Positions 18,066-27,796 of a stretch of 64,000 nucleotides of DNA are shown here, piece after piece. Each line of letters starts with the position of its first letter. Within the stretch, counting starts at the first letter, position 1. The notes under the pieces were generated by a model that worked only from the letters and a program-made list of their open reading frames with translations, was not told where the DNA came from and did not search any database. This DNA is from Brevundimonas sp. MF30-B (GTDB taxonomy: Bacteria; Pseudomonadota; Alphaproteobacteria; Caulobacterales; Caulobacteraceae). The stretch spans positions 282,001 through 346,000 of the forward strand of contig NZ_CP038440.1 in assembly GCF_004683885.1 (NCBI RefSeq), read 5' to 3'. The translations under genes and the position numbers were made by a program.

Positions 18066-20354
18066 ATGGTTTCGCGTCGTCATCGTCTGTGCGCGGCCGT
18101 CGGCGTCGCGCTGACTGTCCTCCCGTTGCTGGCGGCCTGTGGCGGAGGAGGAGGCGGGGGCGGCGGCTCTGCCGGGCCCATCGTCACGCCGCCGCCTCCT
18201 CCTCCGCCGCCTCCTCCTCCTCCGCCACCGCCTCCCCCGCCGCCGCCGCCCGCCGTGCCCTCGCAGACGTCGCGGGAGTACGAGCGCAACTACGGCGTGG
18301 CGAACGTCAACGCCATATCAGCCTGGCAGAGCGGAGCGACAGGGCGCGGGGTCACCGTCAGCGTGGTCGACAGCGGAATCCAGATGGACCACCCCGACCT
18401 GGCGACGAACATCTCGCCTCTGTCCACCGACATCGTCGTGGGCCGCAACCAGATCATGGGCCAGGATCGCCACGGCACGCGTGTTTCCGGAGTCATCGCC
18501 GCGCCGTTCAACGACTACGGCACCGTGGGCGTGGCCTACAACGCCACCATCCTTTCGATCCGGGCGGACATCAGCAACTGCACCGATCCGGACAACACCG
18601 TCTGCTTCCGGGGGTCGGATCTCGCGCGGGCGCTGGACTACGCAGTGGCCAATGGAGCCAAGGTGATCAACCTGTCCCTCGGCGGTGAAGCCCCATTGGG
18701 CACGGCGTTCGAGGCGGCCCTGGCGCGCGCCATCGGAGCCGGCGTGGTTTTCGCCATCGCCTCCGGCAACGAGGCCGGGGCCAATCCCGAATGGCCCGGC
18801 CGATACGCCAGCGACCCGCGCTTCGCCGGCGGGATCATCGTCACCGGCGCGCATAATGTGAACAATCAGATCGCGGGCTTCTCCAACCGGGCGGGCGTCT
18901 CGCGCGACTACTTCCTGTCGGCGCCGGGCGTGGAGGTCATCACGGACTGCGAAACCCCGACCACCTGCTGGCGGGTGAACGGCACCTCCTTCGCCGCCCC
19001 GGCTGTCGCCGGGGCGCTGGCGTTGCTGCTGGAGGCCTTTCCGAACCTGACCGGCCGGCAGGCGGTGGACATTCTGCTGCGCACCGGCCGGGACGCCGGG
19101 GATGTCGGCGCCGATGGGGTCTACGGCCGCGGCCTGCTCGATATCGCTCAGGCGTTCCAGCCGGTCGGCGCGACCACTTCGCCCCAGTCCGATGGAACGG
19201 CCGTGAGGGTCGCCCAACTGCCGGGCGCCCATGTCGGCGGAGCCTTCGGAGCGGCCCTGAGCACTCCAGCCCTGGACACCATCGCTCACGATGAATTCCA
19301 GCGGCTGTTCCGGATGAACCTGGGCGCGGCCTACTCGCCGGCCCCGCGTCGCAGCTGGCAGCCGGAAACGCCTCAGGCCATGCGCCAGACCTCGGTATCC
19401 ATGGATGGGCCCGGAGGCCTCCAGTACGCCCTCGTCGCTGCGGCGGCCGTGCCGGAGCCCGATCCGGTCGTGACCCGCTTTGGGCCGTTCGATGCGCCAT
19501 GGCAGGGTTCAGAGCCTCGGCAGGAGGCCCTGCTGGACATCCAGGCGGGACGGATGTCGTTCGCCGTCTGGCAGGGCAAGGGCGGATCGCGGTCGCCGTT
19601 CCGCGGCGCGGCGGGCGACGGCTTCGCCGCCCTGACCCAGGCCGACCACGCCATGCGCGCGGCGATGAATTTCGGAGCCGTGACTGTCACCGCGGAGACC
19701 GGATCCGGCGACCGCCGCGCAGCGCTGCAACAGGTTCAACAAGACGCCTCCAGCTACGCGCGCGGATCGGTTGGTTGGCGGGGTGACGGCAAGGGCCTGT
19801 CCATCTCGGCGGGGAGCCTCGACGAACGGATGGGGCCGCTGGGCGCCTATATGCCGCTGAACTCCGACTTCCGCCTACCGTCGGAAACCCGTTTCGCAGC
19901 TGTCGGCGGGGACATCGCGCTGGGCCGTGGGATGACCCTCGTGGGCGAGGCGGGCTTCGGCCGCACGGACATCGAGGGGCGTTTCCTGAGCCTGACCGAG
20001 CCGGCGATCAGCTCCACCTGGCGGGTCGGCCTGGTGACCGCCTGCCCGGTCGCCGTACTGGGTTGTTCGAACCTGACGTGGGAGGTGTCGCAGCCGCTGC
20101 GGATCGAGAACGGCGTGTTCAGCGCGGTGTTGGCCGATATTCCGCTAGAGTATTTCGACCCGGTGACCTTCTCGGAGCGTCGCTTCTCCGCGGCGCCGGA
20201 AGGGCGTGAGATCAATTTCGCCCTGCGCAGCCTGCACGGCCTGGGCGACGGCTCGGCCCTGCATCTGGAGGCCGTGATGATCCGTCAGGAACAACACCGC
20301 CTGGAGGCGCCGATGGGCTATGCGCTGCTGGCGAGCTGGCGGCGAGGGTTCTGA
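18066..20354 (+). CDS. S8 subtilisin-like protease lipoprotein with C-terminal barrel-like domain
   Basis: A 762-residue exported protease. The signal peptide ends in the lipobox L-A-A-C, followed by a glycine run and a proline run of about 20 residues, then the peptidase domain. The triad is D102 (V-D-S-G), H136 (R-H-G-T-R) and S308 (G-T-S-F-A-A-P). The C-terminal ~350 residues alternate glycine and aromatic residues and end in W-R-R-G-F. This resembles an autotransporter beta domain, whose last residue is usually F. It is therefore probably surface-anchored or self-translocating. Substrate unknown. Confidence 0.85.
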   Translation: MVSRRHRLCAAVGVALTVLPLLAACGGGGGGGGGSAGPIVTPPPPPPPPPPPPPPPPPPPPPAVPSQTSREYERNYGVANVNAISAWQSGATGRGVTVSVVDSGIQMDHPDLATNISPLSTDIVVGRNQIMGQDRHGTRVSGVIAAPFNDYGTVGVAYNATILSIRADISNCTDPDNTVCFRGSDLARALDYAVANGAKVINLSLGGEAPLGTAFEAALARAIGAGVVFAIASGNEAGANPEWPGRYASDPRFAGGIIVTGAHNVNNQIAGFSNRAGVSRDYFLSAPGVEVITDCETPTTCWRVNGTSFAAPAVAGALALLLEAFPNLTGRQAVDILLRTGRDAGDVGADGVYGRGLLDIAQAFQPVGATTSPQSDGTAVRVAQLPGAHVGGAFGAALSTPALDTIAHDEFQRLFRMNLGAAYSPAPRRSWQPETPQAMRQTSVSMDGPGGLQYALVAAAAVPEPDPVVTRFGPFDAPWQGSEPRQEALLDIQAGRMSFAVWQGKGGSRSPFRGAAGDGFAALTQADHAMRAAMNFGAVTVTAETGSGDRRAALQQVQQDASSYARGSVGWRGDGKGLSISAGSLDERMGPLGAYMPLNSDFRLPSETRFAAVGGDIALGRGMTLVGEAGFGRTDIEGRFLSLTEPAISSTWRVGLVTACPVAVLGCSNLTWEVSQPLRIENGVFSAVLADIPLEYFDPVTFSERRFSAAPEGREINFALRSLHGLGDGSALHLEAVMIRQEQHRLEAPMGYALLASWRRGF

Positions 20355-20379
20355 CCCCCGCCGCCTGTATCGGTTCGGC

Positions 20380-21006
20380 TCAGGCCTTGCCGTCGTAGTT
20401 GCCGCCCGGTGCATAGCCGGCGCCGGCGGCCGCGCCCGATCCCTTGGCGGCGACGACCACCATGGCGGGACGCACGGTGCGGCCGAAAAGGGCGTAGCCG
20501 GCTTGAAGGGTCTGGATCACCTGGCCGCCCTGAACCGTATCGGACGGCTGCTCCATCATGGCCTGGTGCAGATGCGGGTCGAAGGCCTCGCCCGGCTCGG
20601 GCGCGACGCGCTTGAGGTTGTTGGATTCGAACGCCTGGAGCAGCGACTTCTGGGTCAGCTCCAGTCCCGAGACCAGACCAGCGGCGGCGCCCTCGGCGTC
20701 CTTGGGCGCGGCCTGAATGGCGCGCTCCAGATTGTCGGCTACGCCCAGCAGGTCGCGGGCGAAGCGCTGGATGGCGTAGGCGCGGGCGTCATTGGCCTGG
20801 GTCTCGGCGCGGCGTTTGACGTTTTCCGTCTCGGCGATGGCGCGCAGGGCGCGGTCCTTCCACTCGTCACGCTCGGCGATCACGGCGTCCAACGGGGCCA
20901 GGTCGCCGTCGTCGACCGGTTGGGAATCCAGCCCCGCCTCGGCGTTCAGCTCGGCCTCGCCCATGTCGGCGTCCAGCTCGGTTTCGTCTCTGATGTCGTC
21001 GTTCAC
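20380..21006 (-). CDS. grpE: Nucleotide exchange factor GrpE
   Basis: A 208-residue GrpE that drives ADP release from DnaK. The acidic N-terminal tail and long helix (about residues 45-110, A-E-T-E-N-V-K-R-R) precede the beta domain with [10 protein letters not shown] and the G-Y to R-P-A-M-V-V-V closing strand. It overlaps hrcA by four bases and so is coupled to it. dnaKJ are not in this window. Confidence 0.95.
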   Translation of the reverse strand: MNDDIRDETELDADMGEAELNAEAGLDSQPVDDGDLAPLDAVIAERDEWKDRALRAIAETENVKRRAETQANDARAYAIQRFARDLLGVADNLERAIQAAPKDAEGAAAGLVSGLELTQKSLLQAFESNNLKRVAPEPGEAFDPHLHQAMMEQPSDTVQGGQVIQTLQAGYALFGRTVRPAMVVVAAKGSGAAAGAGYAPGGNYDGKA

Positions 21007-22076
21007 GTGTCTTGTCCGTCCAGCATGCGCCCCAGCACCCGGGCGGTGTAGTCCACCAACGGGATGACGCGGGCGTAGTTCAGTCTCGCAGGGCCGATGA
21101 CGCCGACGGCGCCCAGCACTCGCTGCCGGCCCGACATATAGGGCGCCGCGATCACGGCGGAACCCGAAAGCGAAAACAACCGTGTCTCGGCGCCGATGAA
21201 GATGCGCACGCCCTGCGCGCCCGCCACCCCGTCCAGCAGGCCGATCAGCTGCTCTTTCTGCTCCAGATCGTCGAACAGAGTGCGCACCCGCTCCAGATCC
21301 TCGACCGCGTCGCGATCCTGCAACAGGTTGGCGCGGCCCCGCACGATCAGGGCGCGGTCGCGCTCGGCCCCGCCCGACCAGGCGGCCACGCCGTCCTCGA
21401 CCAGCCGGGCGGCAGCTTCGTTCAGCTCGCGCCGGGCGGCGTCCAGTTCGCCGCGCATCTCCACCCGCGCTTCCGACAACGGCCGCCCGCGCAATCGGGC
21501 GTTCAGGAAGTTAGAAGCCTCCTGAAGTGTGGAAGGCGTCACACCGGCCTTGAGCGGCATCAGCCGGTTCTCCACCGTGCCATCGTCGGCGACCAGCACC
21601 GCCAAGGCCTGATCATGCCCGAGGGCCACGAACTCGACATGCTTGACGCCCGCGTCGCGCACCGGACTTGCGACTACGCCTGCGCCTCCGGCGAGGCCTG
21701 ACAAGAGAGCCGAAGCCTCGTTCAGCGCTTCTTCGAAGTTTCTGCCGCGCCCGGCCAGCCGCGCGTCAATCTCGCGCCGCTCCTCGGTCCCGACATCGCC
21801 GATCTCCAGCAGGCCGTCGACGAACAGGCGCAGGCCCGCGTGCGTCGGGATGCGACCGGCCGAGGTATGCGGAGAGGCCAGCAGCCCCGCCATCGTCAGA
21901 TCCTGCATGGTGTTGCGGATCGAGGCGGGCGACAGGGATATGCCGGTCATCGACAGGGTGCGAGATCCCACGGGCTCGCCGGTCTGCAGATAGCTCTCGA
22001 CAATGCGCCGGAAGATGTCGCGCGCGCGCTGATCCAGCACCCCCAGACCGGCGTAAGGGGCGGTGAAGGGCGTCAT
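21003..22076 (-). CDS. hrcA: Heat-inducible transcription repressor HrcA
   Basis: A 357-residue repressor. The N-terminal winged helix contains [17 protein letters not shown] and the conserved G-E-P-V-G-S-R-T-L. The middle GAF-like and C-terminal domain includes the A-R-L-N-Y motif. HrcA normally binds CIRCE before its own operon, but none is visible upstream; instead the ATG overlaps the stop of an acetyltransferase gene. Regulation of this operon is therefore unclear from sequence. Confidence 0.93.
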   Translation of the reverse strand: MTPFTAPYAGLGVLDQRARDIFRRIVESYLQTGEPVGSRTLSMTGISLSPASIRNTMQDLTMAGLLASPHTSAGRIPTHAGLRLFVDGLLEIGDVGTEERREIDARLAGRGRNFEEALNEASALLSGLAGGAGVVASPVRDAGVKHVEFVALGHDQALAVLVADDGTVENRLMPLKAGVTPSTLQEASNFLNARLRGRPLSEARVEMRGELDAARRELNEAAARLVEDGVAAWSGGAERDRALIVRGRANLLQDRDAVEDLERVRTLFDDLEQKEQLIGLLDGVAGAQGVRIFIGAETRLFSLSGSAVIAAPYMSGRQRVLGAVGVIGPARLNYARVIPLVDYTARVLGRMLDGQDT

Positions 22077-22630
22077 GAGCGCGGCCTCGCGGTCCAGGTG
22101 GCGCGCGTCAGCCGCATCACGAGACAGTCGTCTTCCCCGAATGTTCGCCGACCCTCGTCCACGAAGCCCAGCCGACGATAGAAGCGTTGCGCATCCGTGT
22201 TGGTGGCCAAAGGGTCGATCACGACCGCATCGACGCCGGGCGCGGCGAAGGCGTCATCCAAGGCCAGGCTCATCATGGCTGTGCCCAGGCCCTTGTTAAG
22301 GGCGTCGGCGGGACCGATCCAGATGTCGATGGCGCGCAGGCCCGGCTCGATCTCGCCCCAGTAATGGCTCGGTTCGCTGTGCGGATCGCACACCTGCAGC
22401 ACGCCGACGGGTCTGCCGTCCGCCTCGGCGATGAAGGTCGTGATCCCGCTGGCGGCGTCGGCCAGCTCCTGAGGCCAGTCAATGCCGTCGAAGGCGACCT
22501 CGAGGTCTGGTCGATCGCTGGAGCAGGCGATGACGTGCGGCTCGCGATCCCAGGCTTCAAGCGTCGGAACGTCGTCGAGCGTGGCGGGACGCAGACGGAC
22601 ATCCGGATTGTGGAAGGAGGACAGGCTCAC
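22073..22630 (-). CDS. AAC(6')-like GNAT acetyltransferase
   Basis: A 185-residue GNAT protein. The pattern [21 protein letters not shown] and [18 protein letters not shown] closely follows aminoglycoside 6'-N-acetyltransferases of the AAC(6')-Ib group. The acetyl-CoA loop is K-G-L-G-T. That does not prove resistance activity; many chromosomal homologues have other amine substrates. It heads an operon with hrcA and grpE, coupled by ATGA, and diverges from rph. No plasmid or integron marks lie around it. Confidence 0.8.
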   Translation of the reverse strand: MSLSSFHNPDVRLRPATLDDVPTLEAWDREPHVIACSSDRPDLEVAFDGIDWPQELADAASGITTFIAEADGRPVGVLQVCDPHSEPSHYWGEIEPGLRAIDIWIGPADALNKGLGTAMMSLALDDAFAAPGVDAVVIDPLATNTDAQRFYRRLGFVDEGRRTFGEDDCLVMRLTRATWTARPRS

Positions 22631-22674
22631 CGTTTCAAGATACAGCCCCGCAACATCGCTTCCAAGGAGTTCCC

Positions 22675-23403
22675 ATGCGCCCGTCCGAACGCACCCCCGA
22701 ACAGCTTCGTCCCGTGACGCTGGAGACGGGTGTGAACCGCTACGCCGAAGGCTCGTGCCTGGTGTCGTTCGGCCACACGAAGGTCCTGGTCACCGCCTCC
22801 GTGGAGGAGAAGGTGCCGGGCTGGATGCGCAACAGCGGCCAGGGGTGGGTCACCGCCGAATACGGCATGCTGCCGCGAGCCACCCACACGCGCGGCCGCC
22901 GCGAGGCCGCCGCCGGCAAGCAGTCGGGCCGCACTCAGGAAATCCAGCGTCTGATCGGCCGGTCGTTGCGCGCGGTGGTCGACCTTAAGGCCCTAGGCGA
23001 GCGCCAGGTGCTGATCGACTGCGACGTGATCCAGGCCGACGGCGGCACCCGCACCGCCTCGATCACCGGCGCCTGGGTCGCGATGGCCCAGGCCCTCGGC
23101 TATCTGCGCGCCGAGGGCGTCCTGAGCGCCGACCCGATCCTGGACCAGGTGGCGGCGGTGTCATGCGGCGTGTTCAACGATCTGCCGGTGCTGGACCTCG
23201 ACTATGAAGAAGATTCGACGGCCGAGGCTGATTCCAACTTCGTCCTGACCGGCGCCGGGCAGATCGTCGAAATCCAGGCCACGGGCGAGAAGCGCGGCTT
23301 CTCGCGCGGCGAGTTCGACCGCCTGTTCGAGCTGGCCGAGATCGGCTGCCGCGACCTGTTCGTGATGCAGAAGCAGGCGGTGGATGCGGCGCTGAAGCGC
23401 TAA
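22675..23403 (+). CDS. rph: Ribonuclease PH
   Basis: A 242-residue phosphorolytic exoribonuclease that trims tRNA 3' ends. Family signatures: [14 protein letters not shown] near the start, [15 protein letters not shown] in the core, and [14 protein letters not shown] with the phosphate-site arginine. Length is normal. An AAGGAG ribosome binding site precedes ATG 22675. It diverges from the acetyltransferase-hrcA-grpE operon across 44 bases, leaving little room for separate promoters. Confidence 0.97.
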   Translation: MRPSERTPEQLRPVTLETGVNRYAEGSCLVSFGHTKVLVTASVEEKVPGWMRNSGQGWVTAEYGMLPRATHTRGRREAAAGKQSGRTQEIQRLIGRSLRAVVDLKALGERQVLIDCDVIQADGGTRTASITGAWVAMAQALGYLRAEGVLSADPILDQVAAVSCGVFNDLPVLDLDYEEDSTAEADSNFVLTGAGQIVEIQATGEKRGFSRGEFDRLFELAEIGCRDLFVMQKQAVDAALKR

Positions 23404-23460
23404 TCGCGAACGGTTGCGGCCCAGGCGCGTTGCCGCAGGAGACCCATCAGGAGATCCCTC

Positions 23461-23844
23461 ATGCGCCTGGCCTTCCTCGCCGCCCCCGTCGTCGCCCTGG
23501 CCGCCCTGACGGCCGCCTGCAATCAGAGCGACCCCGCGCCGGTCCCGCCGCCCGAGACGGCGACCGCCCCGGTCGAGGCGCCTGCGCAGCCCCCGGCGGA
23601 AGTCCCGGTGCAGACGCCAGCCGCCACGCCGGCGTCGAGCGGTTCATGCCTGGATGAGATCGGTCAGGAGGCCGCGACGCGGCTGGTCGAACAGTGCCGC
23701 GCGGTCAGTCCGGCGACGCGCCCGCCGTGCAACACCGCCAATCCCTGCGCGATGATCCAGGGCGAGATCGACCGGTCCTGCGCCCTGTGGGAGGGTCAAG
23801 GCGACGCGCCTGAGGAATGCCGGCCGGCCGCGCCTCAGACGTAG
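23461..23844 (+). CDS. Proline-rich lipoprotein with paired cysteines
   Basis: A 127-residue lipoprotein. A signal peptide ends in the lipobox L-T-A-A-C (C20), a Pro/Ala/Glu linker follows to about residue 58, and a C-terminal region of about 65 residues contains six cysteines spaced as if forming disulfides. AGGAG precedes the ATG. Probably membrane-anchored in the periplasm. I recognise no family. It runs tail to tail into the next gene on the opposite strand with a 10-base overlap. Confidence 0.6.
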   Translation: MRLAFLAAPVVALAALTAACNQSDPAPVPPPETATAPVEAPAQPPAEVPVQTPAATPASSGSCLDEIGQEAATRLVEQCRAVSPATRPPCNTANPCAMIQGEIDRSCALWEGQGDAPEECRPAAPQT

Positions 23845-24284
23845 GCGATCATCCGCCCGGCCACGGCGACAGTGATCCACAGGATCAGGGAGGCGGCGGC
23901 GAAGGCTGCTGCGGCCCGGCCGTGCGGCTTGATCCATTCGAAGGCGGCGGCGTTGGCGACCGCTGCGACGATGAGGATCAGCTTCAGCCTGAACAGGTCG
24001 GAGCCCGCCAGTGCGACGGCGTCGGCGGCGAACAGGACAGCCCCGCTCAGCACCAGCAACCCGAAGCCGCCAACCGCCAGGGGCCGCACGACAGCCAGAA
24101 GCGTCTGCGCCGGCAGGGCGCGGCCCCAGCCCAGCATCCGCAGGTCATAGACGCCGATCGCGCCCAGCAGGCCGGCCAGGCCCAGAACGTGCGCCACGTT
24201 CGCGATCGGATAGGCGAGGGCCGAGCCCGACGCCCAGCGGCCGAAGCCGGACGCCTCGACCGCGCCGGCCAGTTCCGCGATCAG
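23835..24284 (-). CDS. Polytopic membrane protein (DUF6644-like), apparent CTG start
   Basis: About 149 residues with four hydrophobic helices. The first is W-A-S-G-S-A-L-A-Y-P-I-A-N-V-A-H-V-L-G, then L-L-G-A-I-G-V-Y-D-L-R-M-L-G. Proteins of this shape, which I recall as DUF6644, pair with DUF6152 proteins, as here. No ATG, GTG or TTG begins the conserved N-terminus. The only candidate reaching the first helix is a CTG overlapping the stop of the upstream gene. A GTG at 24197 would drop that helix. I therefore place the start at CTG 24284 with low certainty. Confidence 0.55.
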   Translation of the reverse strand: MIAELAGAVEASGFGRWASGSALAYPIANVAHVLGLAGLLGAIGVYDLRMLGWGRALPAQTLLAVVRPLAVGGFGLLVLSGAVLFAADAVALAGSDLFRLKLILIVAAVANAAAFEWIKPHGRAAAAFAAASLILWITVAVAGRMIAYV

Positions 24285-24634
24285 CGGAGTTCGACCGTCT
24301 TGTCGCCGACGATGATGCGTTCGGCGCGCATCTCACGCGTTCCGTCCTTGCGGGGATAGGCGTGTACGGTGACCGTCCGGCCGACGGCGATGTCGGCCTC
24401 GGCCAGGCCACGCGCCTGCATGCGCGACACCGGTGCCAGGACGACGTCCCAGCGCTGGCCGTCGACCGTCAGGACCAGGCTGCCATGCGGGCTGCCCCAG
24501 CTGGACTCAACCACCGGAGCGGTCGGGCGCATGACCTTCTCGGCGTCGTAGGAACTCCAGCCGTGATGGGCCCAGGCGGCCCCGGCGGTCAGGGCCACGA
24601 CGGCGGGCGCGGCGATCCAGGATAGACGAGACAT
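24281..24634 (-). CDS. DUF6152-family periplasmic protein
   Basis: A 117-residue protein with a signal peptide (basic start, then A-A-P-A-V-V-A-L-T-A-G-A-A-W-A) and a mature start H-H-G-W-S-S-Y-D, the hallmark of DUF6152. The fold is likely an OB-like beta barrel. Histidines at the mature N-terminus suggest metal binding, perhaps copper, but this is inference. It is co-transcribed with the membrane protein that follows, overlapping it by four bases. Confidence 0.75.
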   Translation of the reverse strand: MSRLSWIAAPAVVALTAGAAWAHHGWSSYDAEKVMRPTAPVVESSWGSPHGSLVLTVDGQRWDVVLAPVSRMQARGLAEADIAVGRTVTVHAYPRKDGTREMRAERIIVGDKTVELR

Positions 24635-24721
24635 CGGCTTCTCTCCCTTGGTTCAGGCGATGACACTAACCCGTCCCGCCTCGACTGAGCCGCGACCCTC
24701 GGTCGCATAGGCCGCCCCGTT

Positions 24722-25840
24722 TCAGCCCTGCGGCCAGACGCCGAACGGGTCGGTCCATTCCAGGCCCAGAGCCTGGGCGACCGCCGGATAGGTGATCTCG
24801 CCCTTCAGCACGTTCAGGCCGCGCGCCAGATGCGGATCCTTGCGCAGCGCCTCCAGCCCATGGTCGGCCAGCGCCAAGCCGAACGGCAGGGTGGCGTTGT
24901 TCAGGGCCTCGGACGAGGTGCGCGGCGCGGCGCCCGGCATGTTGGCCACGCAATAGTGAACCACGCCATCGACGGTGTAGGTCGGGTCTTCGTGGGTGGT
25001 CGGCTTCGAGGTCTCGAAACAGCCGCCCTGATCGATGGCGACGTCGACCAGCACCGAGCCGGGCTTCATCTTCTTCAGGTGCTCGCGCTTGACCAGCTTG
25101 GGCGCCTCGGCGCCCGGCACCAGGACGGCGCCGATGACCACGTCGGCCTTGACGATCTCTTCCTCGATCGCGCCGATCGAGGAATAGCGGGTGATGACCC
25201 GGCCGCCGGTGACTTCGTCGATATAGGCCATGCGGGGGATGGAGCGTTCCAGCACCACCACCTCGGCGCCCAGGCCCATGGCCATGCGCGCCGCGTTCAG
25301 CCCGACCACGCCGCCGCCCAGCACCAGCACCCGCGCGGGCGCCACGCCCGGCACGCCGCAGAACAGCAGACCCATGCCGCCGTTGTGCTTCAGCAGGGTC
25401 TCGGCGGCCGAGAAGACGGCGATGCGGCCCGCGACCTCGGACATCGGCGCCAGCAGCGGCAGGCCGCCGCGCGCATCGGTCACCGTCTCATAGGCGACGG
25501 CGGCGCATTTGGAGGCGATCAGACCCTTGGTCTGCTCGGGGTCCGGCGCCAGGTGCAGGTAGGTGTAGAGGATCTGGTCCTCGCGCAGCATCTCCCACTC
25601 GACCTTCTGGGGCTCCTTGACCTTCACGATCATGTCGCTGTTAGCGAAGACAGTCGCGGCGTCAGCCACGATGGTCGCGCCGGCCTTGACGTAGTCGTCG
25701 TCGGTGAAGCCCGCGCCCATGCCGGCGCCCGTCTGGACGGAGACCTGGTGGCCGCGCGCCGCATATTCGCGGGCGGCGGTGGGCGTCAGGCCGACGCGGT
25801 GTTCGTTCTTCTTGATCTCGCTGGGCACGCCGACGCGCAT
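24722..25840 (-). CDS. ald: Alanine dehydrogenase
   Basis: A 372-residue NAD-dependent enzyme that reversibly deaminates L-alanine to pyruvate. Residues match the family's active site: R15 in N-E-H-R-V, the lysine in V-K-V-K-E-P, the histidine in T-Y-L-H-L-A-P, and the NAD loop L-G-G-G-V-V-G. ATG at 25840 gives the conserved M-R-V-G-V-P start. It is divergent from an Lrp-type regulator across 140 bases, the usual ald/aldR layout, so alanine-dependent control is likely. Confidence 0.95.
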   Translation of the reverse strand: MRVGVPSEIKKNEHRVGLTPTAAREYAARGHQVSVQTGAGMGAGFTDDDYVKAGATIVADAATVFANSDMIVKVKEPQKVEWEMLREDQILYTYLHLAPDPEQTKGLIASKCAAVAYETVTDARGGLPLLAPMSEVAGRIAVFSAAETLLKHNGGMGLLFCGVPGVAPARVLVLGGGVVGLNAARMAMGLGAEVVVLERSIPRMAYIDEVTGGRVITRYSSIGAIEEEIVKADVVIGAVLVPGAEAPKLVKREHLKKMKPGSVLVDVAIDQGGCFETSKPTTHEDPTYTVDGVVHYCVANMPGAAPRTSSEALNNATLPFGLALADHGLEALRKDPHLARGLNVLKGEITYPAVAQALGLEWTDPFGVWPQG

Positions 25841-25928
25841 TGTGTCTCTCCCGAAACTGGCCGTCCGCCTGTTTCGGCGGATCGTTCGGGCGCGACCATA
25901 GCGCCGGACGAGGCGCAGATTCCGGTTC

Positions 25929-25967
25929 ATTTGCCTGGGTTATCGGCGTAAATGCGCAGACTCTGCG
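25929..25967. promoter_or_regulatory. Ald/Lrp divergent control region
   Basis: Between ald and its regulator are two imperfect dyads: CATTTGC...GTAAATG (25929-25954) and CGCA-GACTC-TGCG (25955-25967, overlapping the regulator's leader). Positioned as expected for a site bound by the Lrp-type protein that begins at 25981. Identity of the operator is inference. Confidence 0.3.
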
Positions 25968-25980
25968 AGGATCGTGCGCA

Positions 25981-26457
25981 ATGAAGACAGTTTCGGCCGT
26001 CGAACTGGACGCCATCGACCGCAAGATGCTGCGGTTGCTGCAGCAGGACGGGCGTATCACCAACGCCGATCTGGCGCGGCAGGTGGCCCTGTCGGAAAGC
26101 GCCTGCCTGCGGCGTCTGCGGGCGCTGGAAGGCGCGGGCGTGATCAGCCGCTACGCCGCCATGATCAACGAGCGGGCCGTGGGCCTGCCGATCAGCGTCT
26201 TCGTCACCGTCACCCTGGCCAGCCAGTCCGAAGCCGCGCTGACGGCCTTCGAGGCCGCCGTCGCCGCCGTGCCCGAGGTGATGGAATGTTATCTGATGAC
26301 CGGCGGGTCGGACTATCTGCTGCGGCTGGTGGTGCGCGACGTGGATGATCTGGAGCGGCTGCACGCCAAGGCCCTGACGCGTCTGCCGGGCGTCAACCGC
26401 GTCTCGTCCAGCGTCGCCATGCGGGCGGTGGTCAAGCGCGGGGCGCTGCCGGTGTGA
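25981..26457 (+). CDS. Lrp/AsnC regulator, likely AldR
   Basis: A 158-residue feast/famine regulator. The N-terminal HTH reads L-D-A-I-D-R-K-M-L-R-L-L-Q-Q-D-G-R-I-T-N-A-D-L-A, followed by S-A-C-L-R-R-L-R-A-L-E. The C-terminal RAM domain has V-M-E-C-Y-L-M-T-G-G-S-D-Y-L-L-R. Adjacent and divergent to ald, it probably senses alanine and controls it. Its 3' end overlaps the convergent flavoprotein gene by 26 bases. Confidence 0.88.
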   Translation: MKTVSAVELDAIDRKMLRLLQQDGRITNADLARQVALSESACLRRLRALEGAGVISRYAAMINERAVGLPISVFVTVTLASQSEAALTAFEAAVAAVPEVMECYLMTGGSDYLLRLVVRDVDDLERLHAKALTRLPGVNRVSSSVAMRAVVKRGALPV

Positions 26458-27751
26458 GGTGGTCCGTCAGCGCCTCGATCCGCTTGCGGATGTCGGGCAC
26501 GGCGATCGTCTCCCAGAAGGCCGCGCGTGAAGGCGGCCCCAGCACATAGAGGGCGTCGTCGGGCCGACCCTGGGCGTCCAGAACCCGGCCTTCGCCGTCC
26601 AGGTCCAGCCCCAGCCGCAGAGGGTCCAGCCGCGCCCGGCCCGCGGCGATCAGCGGACCCGTCAGCGGGTCGCGCGCCGCATCATGGCCCGGTCCGGTGC
26701 AATCGAGCAGCCAGTCGGCCTGCAGCGCGCCCGGCGCGCCGCCGCCGCGCGGGCGATAGCCGGCGCGAACGTCCGTCTCGTCGGCCTCAACGCGGCCAAG
26801 CCGACCGGCGATGATTGTCAGCCGGCCCTCGGCGTTCAGCCGTTCCAGGAATCGGCCGATCCGCGCGGCGACGCGATGGCGGTGCACGTCCCACCAGGGG
26901 CGCAGATGCCGGACCAGCCGCGCTCGCTCGGCGACCGTGGCCTGGCTCCAGAGGTCTGCGGTGATGGGGCGGTAGGCCTCCATCACGGGCATCCAGCCAG
27001 CCGTCTCGGCCCTGGCGCGCGCAGCGTTCAGCCGCCTCGATACAGGCCCCGCCAAGGCTTGAGCCGGCAGGTCGGCCGCCGCATCATGGTGTTCGCCATG
27101 CGCGCGGGGCAGCAGGCCACGCCGCGACAACGCCACGGCCTTGCCGCGCCAGCCGCCCGCCTCCAGGCTCTGCAGCATGTCGACCATGGTCAGGCCGGTG
27201 CCCACGATCAGCACACGGTCGTCGGCGCCGATGCGCTCCAGCGCGCCGGGCGCCCAGGGATCGGACAGGGTGCGGTCGCTCGCGCCGCTCTCGGCGGTGC
27301 GCGGCGCGGGATTGCCGGTGGCCAGCACCACCGCGCGGCCTTCGATGCGGCGTCCATCAGCCAGACGCACGCCGTCGGCCTCAAGGGCGACCGCCTCGCC
27401 CTGCACCGTCTGGATCAGTCCAGTCGCCCGCGCCCTGTCGAACCGGTCGGCGACATAGCGGCCGTAGACGGCGCGCGGCGCGAAGTCCTCGGGATCGGCC
27501 AGTTCGGGCCGGCTGGCCTTCAGCCAGTGCACGAAGTCAGCAGGCCGGCCCTCCACCGCGCTCATGCGGCTGGATCTGACGTTCAGCAGATGACCTTCGA
27601 ACGGCGTCGAATAGGCCACGCCCAGGCCGAAGCGGTCGTCGCGGCCGATGACGGTCGAACGCTGCCCGCGCTCGGCCAGCCGCGCCGCCAGCATGGCGCC
27701 GGAGAAGCCCCCGCCGACGATGACGATCTGATCTGCCCCAACCTCGCCCAT
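26432..27751 (-). CDS. FAD/NAD(P)-binding flavoprotein
   Basis: A 439-residue protein of the NAD_binding_9 type. The FAD loop I-V-G-G-G-F-S-G-A is at residues 11-19, and a second G-T-G-L-T-M-V-D glycine loop lies near residue 180. The segment N-V-R-S-S-R-M-S-A marks this subgroup, as in the HpnW/YdhS-type oxidoreductases. Electron acceptor and substrate are unknown. Stops overlap the Lrp gene tail. Confidence 0.75.
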   Translation of the reverse strand: MGEVGADQIVIVGGGFSGAMLAARLAERGQRSTVIGRDDRFGLGVAYSTPFEGHLLNVRSSRMSAVEGRPADFVHWLKASRPELADPEDFAPRAVYGRYVADRFDRARATGLIQTVQGEAVALEADGVRLADGRRIEGRAVVLATGNPAPRTAESGASDRTLSDPWAPGALERIGADDRVLIVGTGLTMVDMLQSLEAGGWRGKAVALSRRGLLPRAHGEHHDAAADLPAQALAGPVSRRLNAARARAETAGWMPVMEAYRPITADLWSQATVAERARLVRHLRPWWDVHRHRVAARIGRFLERLNAEGRLTIIAGRLGRVEADETDVRAGYRPRGGGAPGALQADWLLDCTGPGHDAARDPLTGPLIAAGRARLDPLRLGLDLDGEGRVLDAQGRPDDALYVLGPPSRAAFWETIAVPDIRKRIEALTDHLTPAAPRA

Positions 27752-27796
27752 GGCCGTCAGTGGCCCGAACGGCCGGCGCCGTCAAACCGCCCGGCT

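Noticed and set aside
22631..22674. CIRCE element before the hrcA operon
   Set aside because: I looked for TTAGCACTC and its complement in the rph/acetyltransferase gap and found neither.
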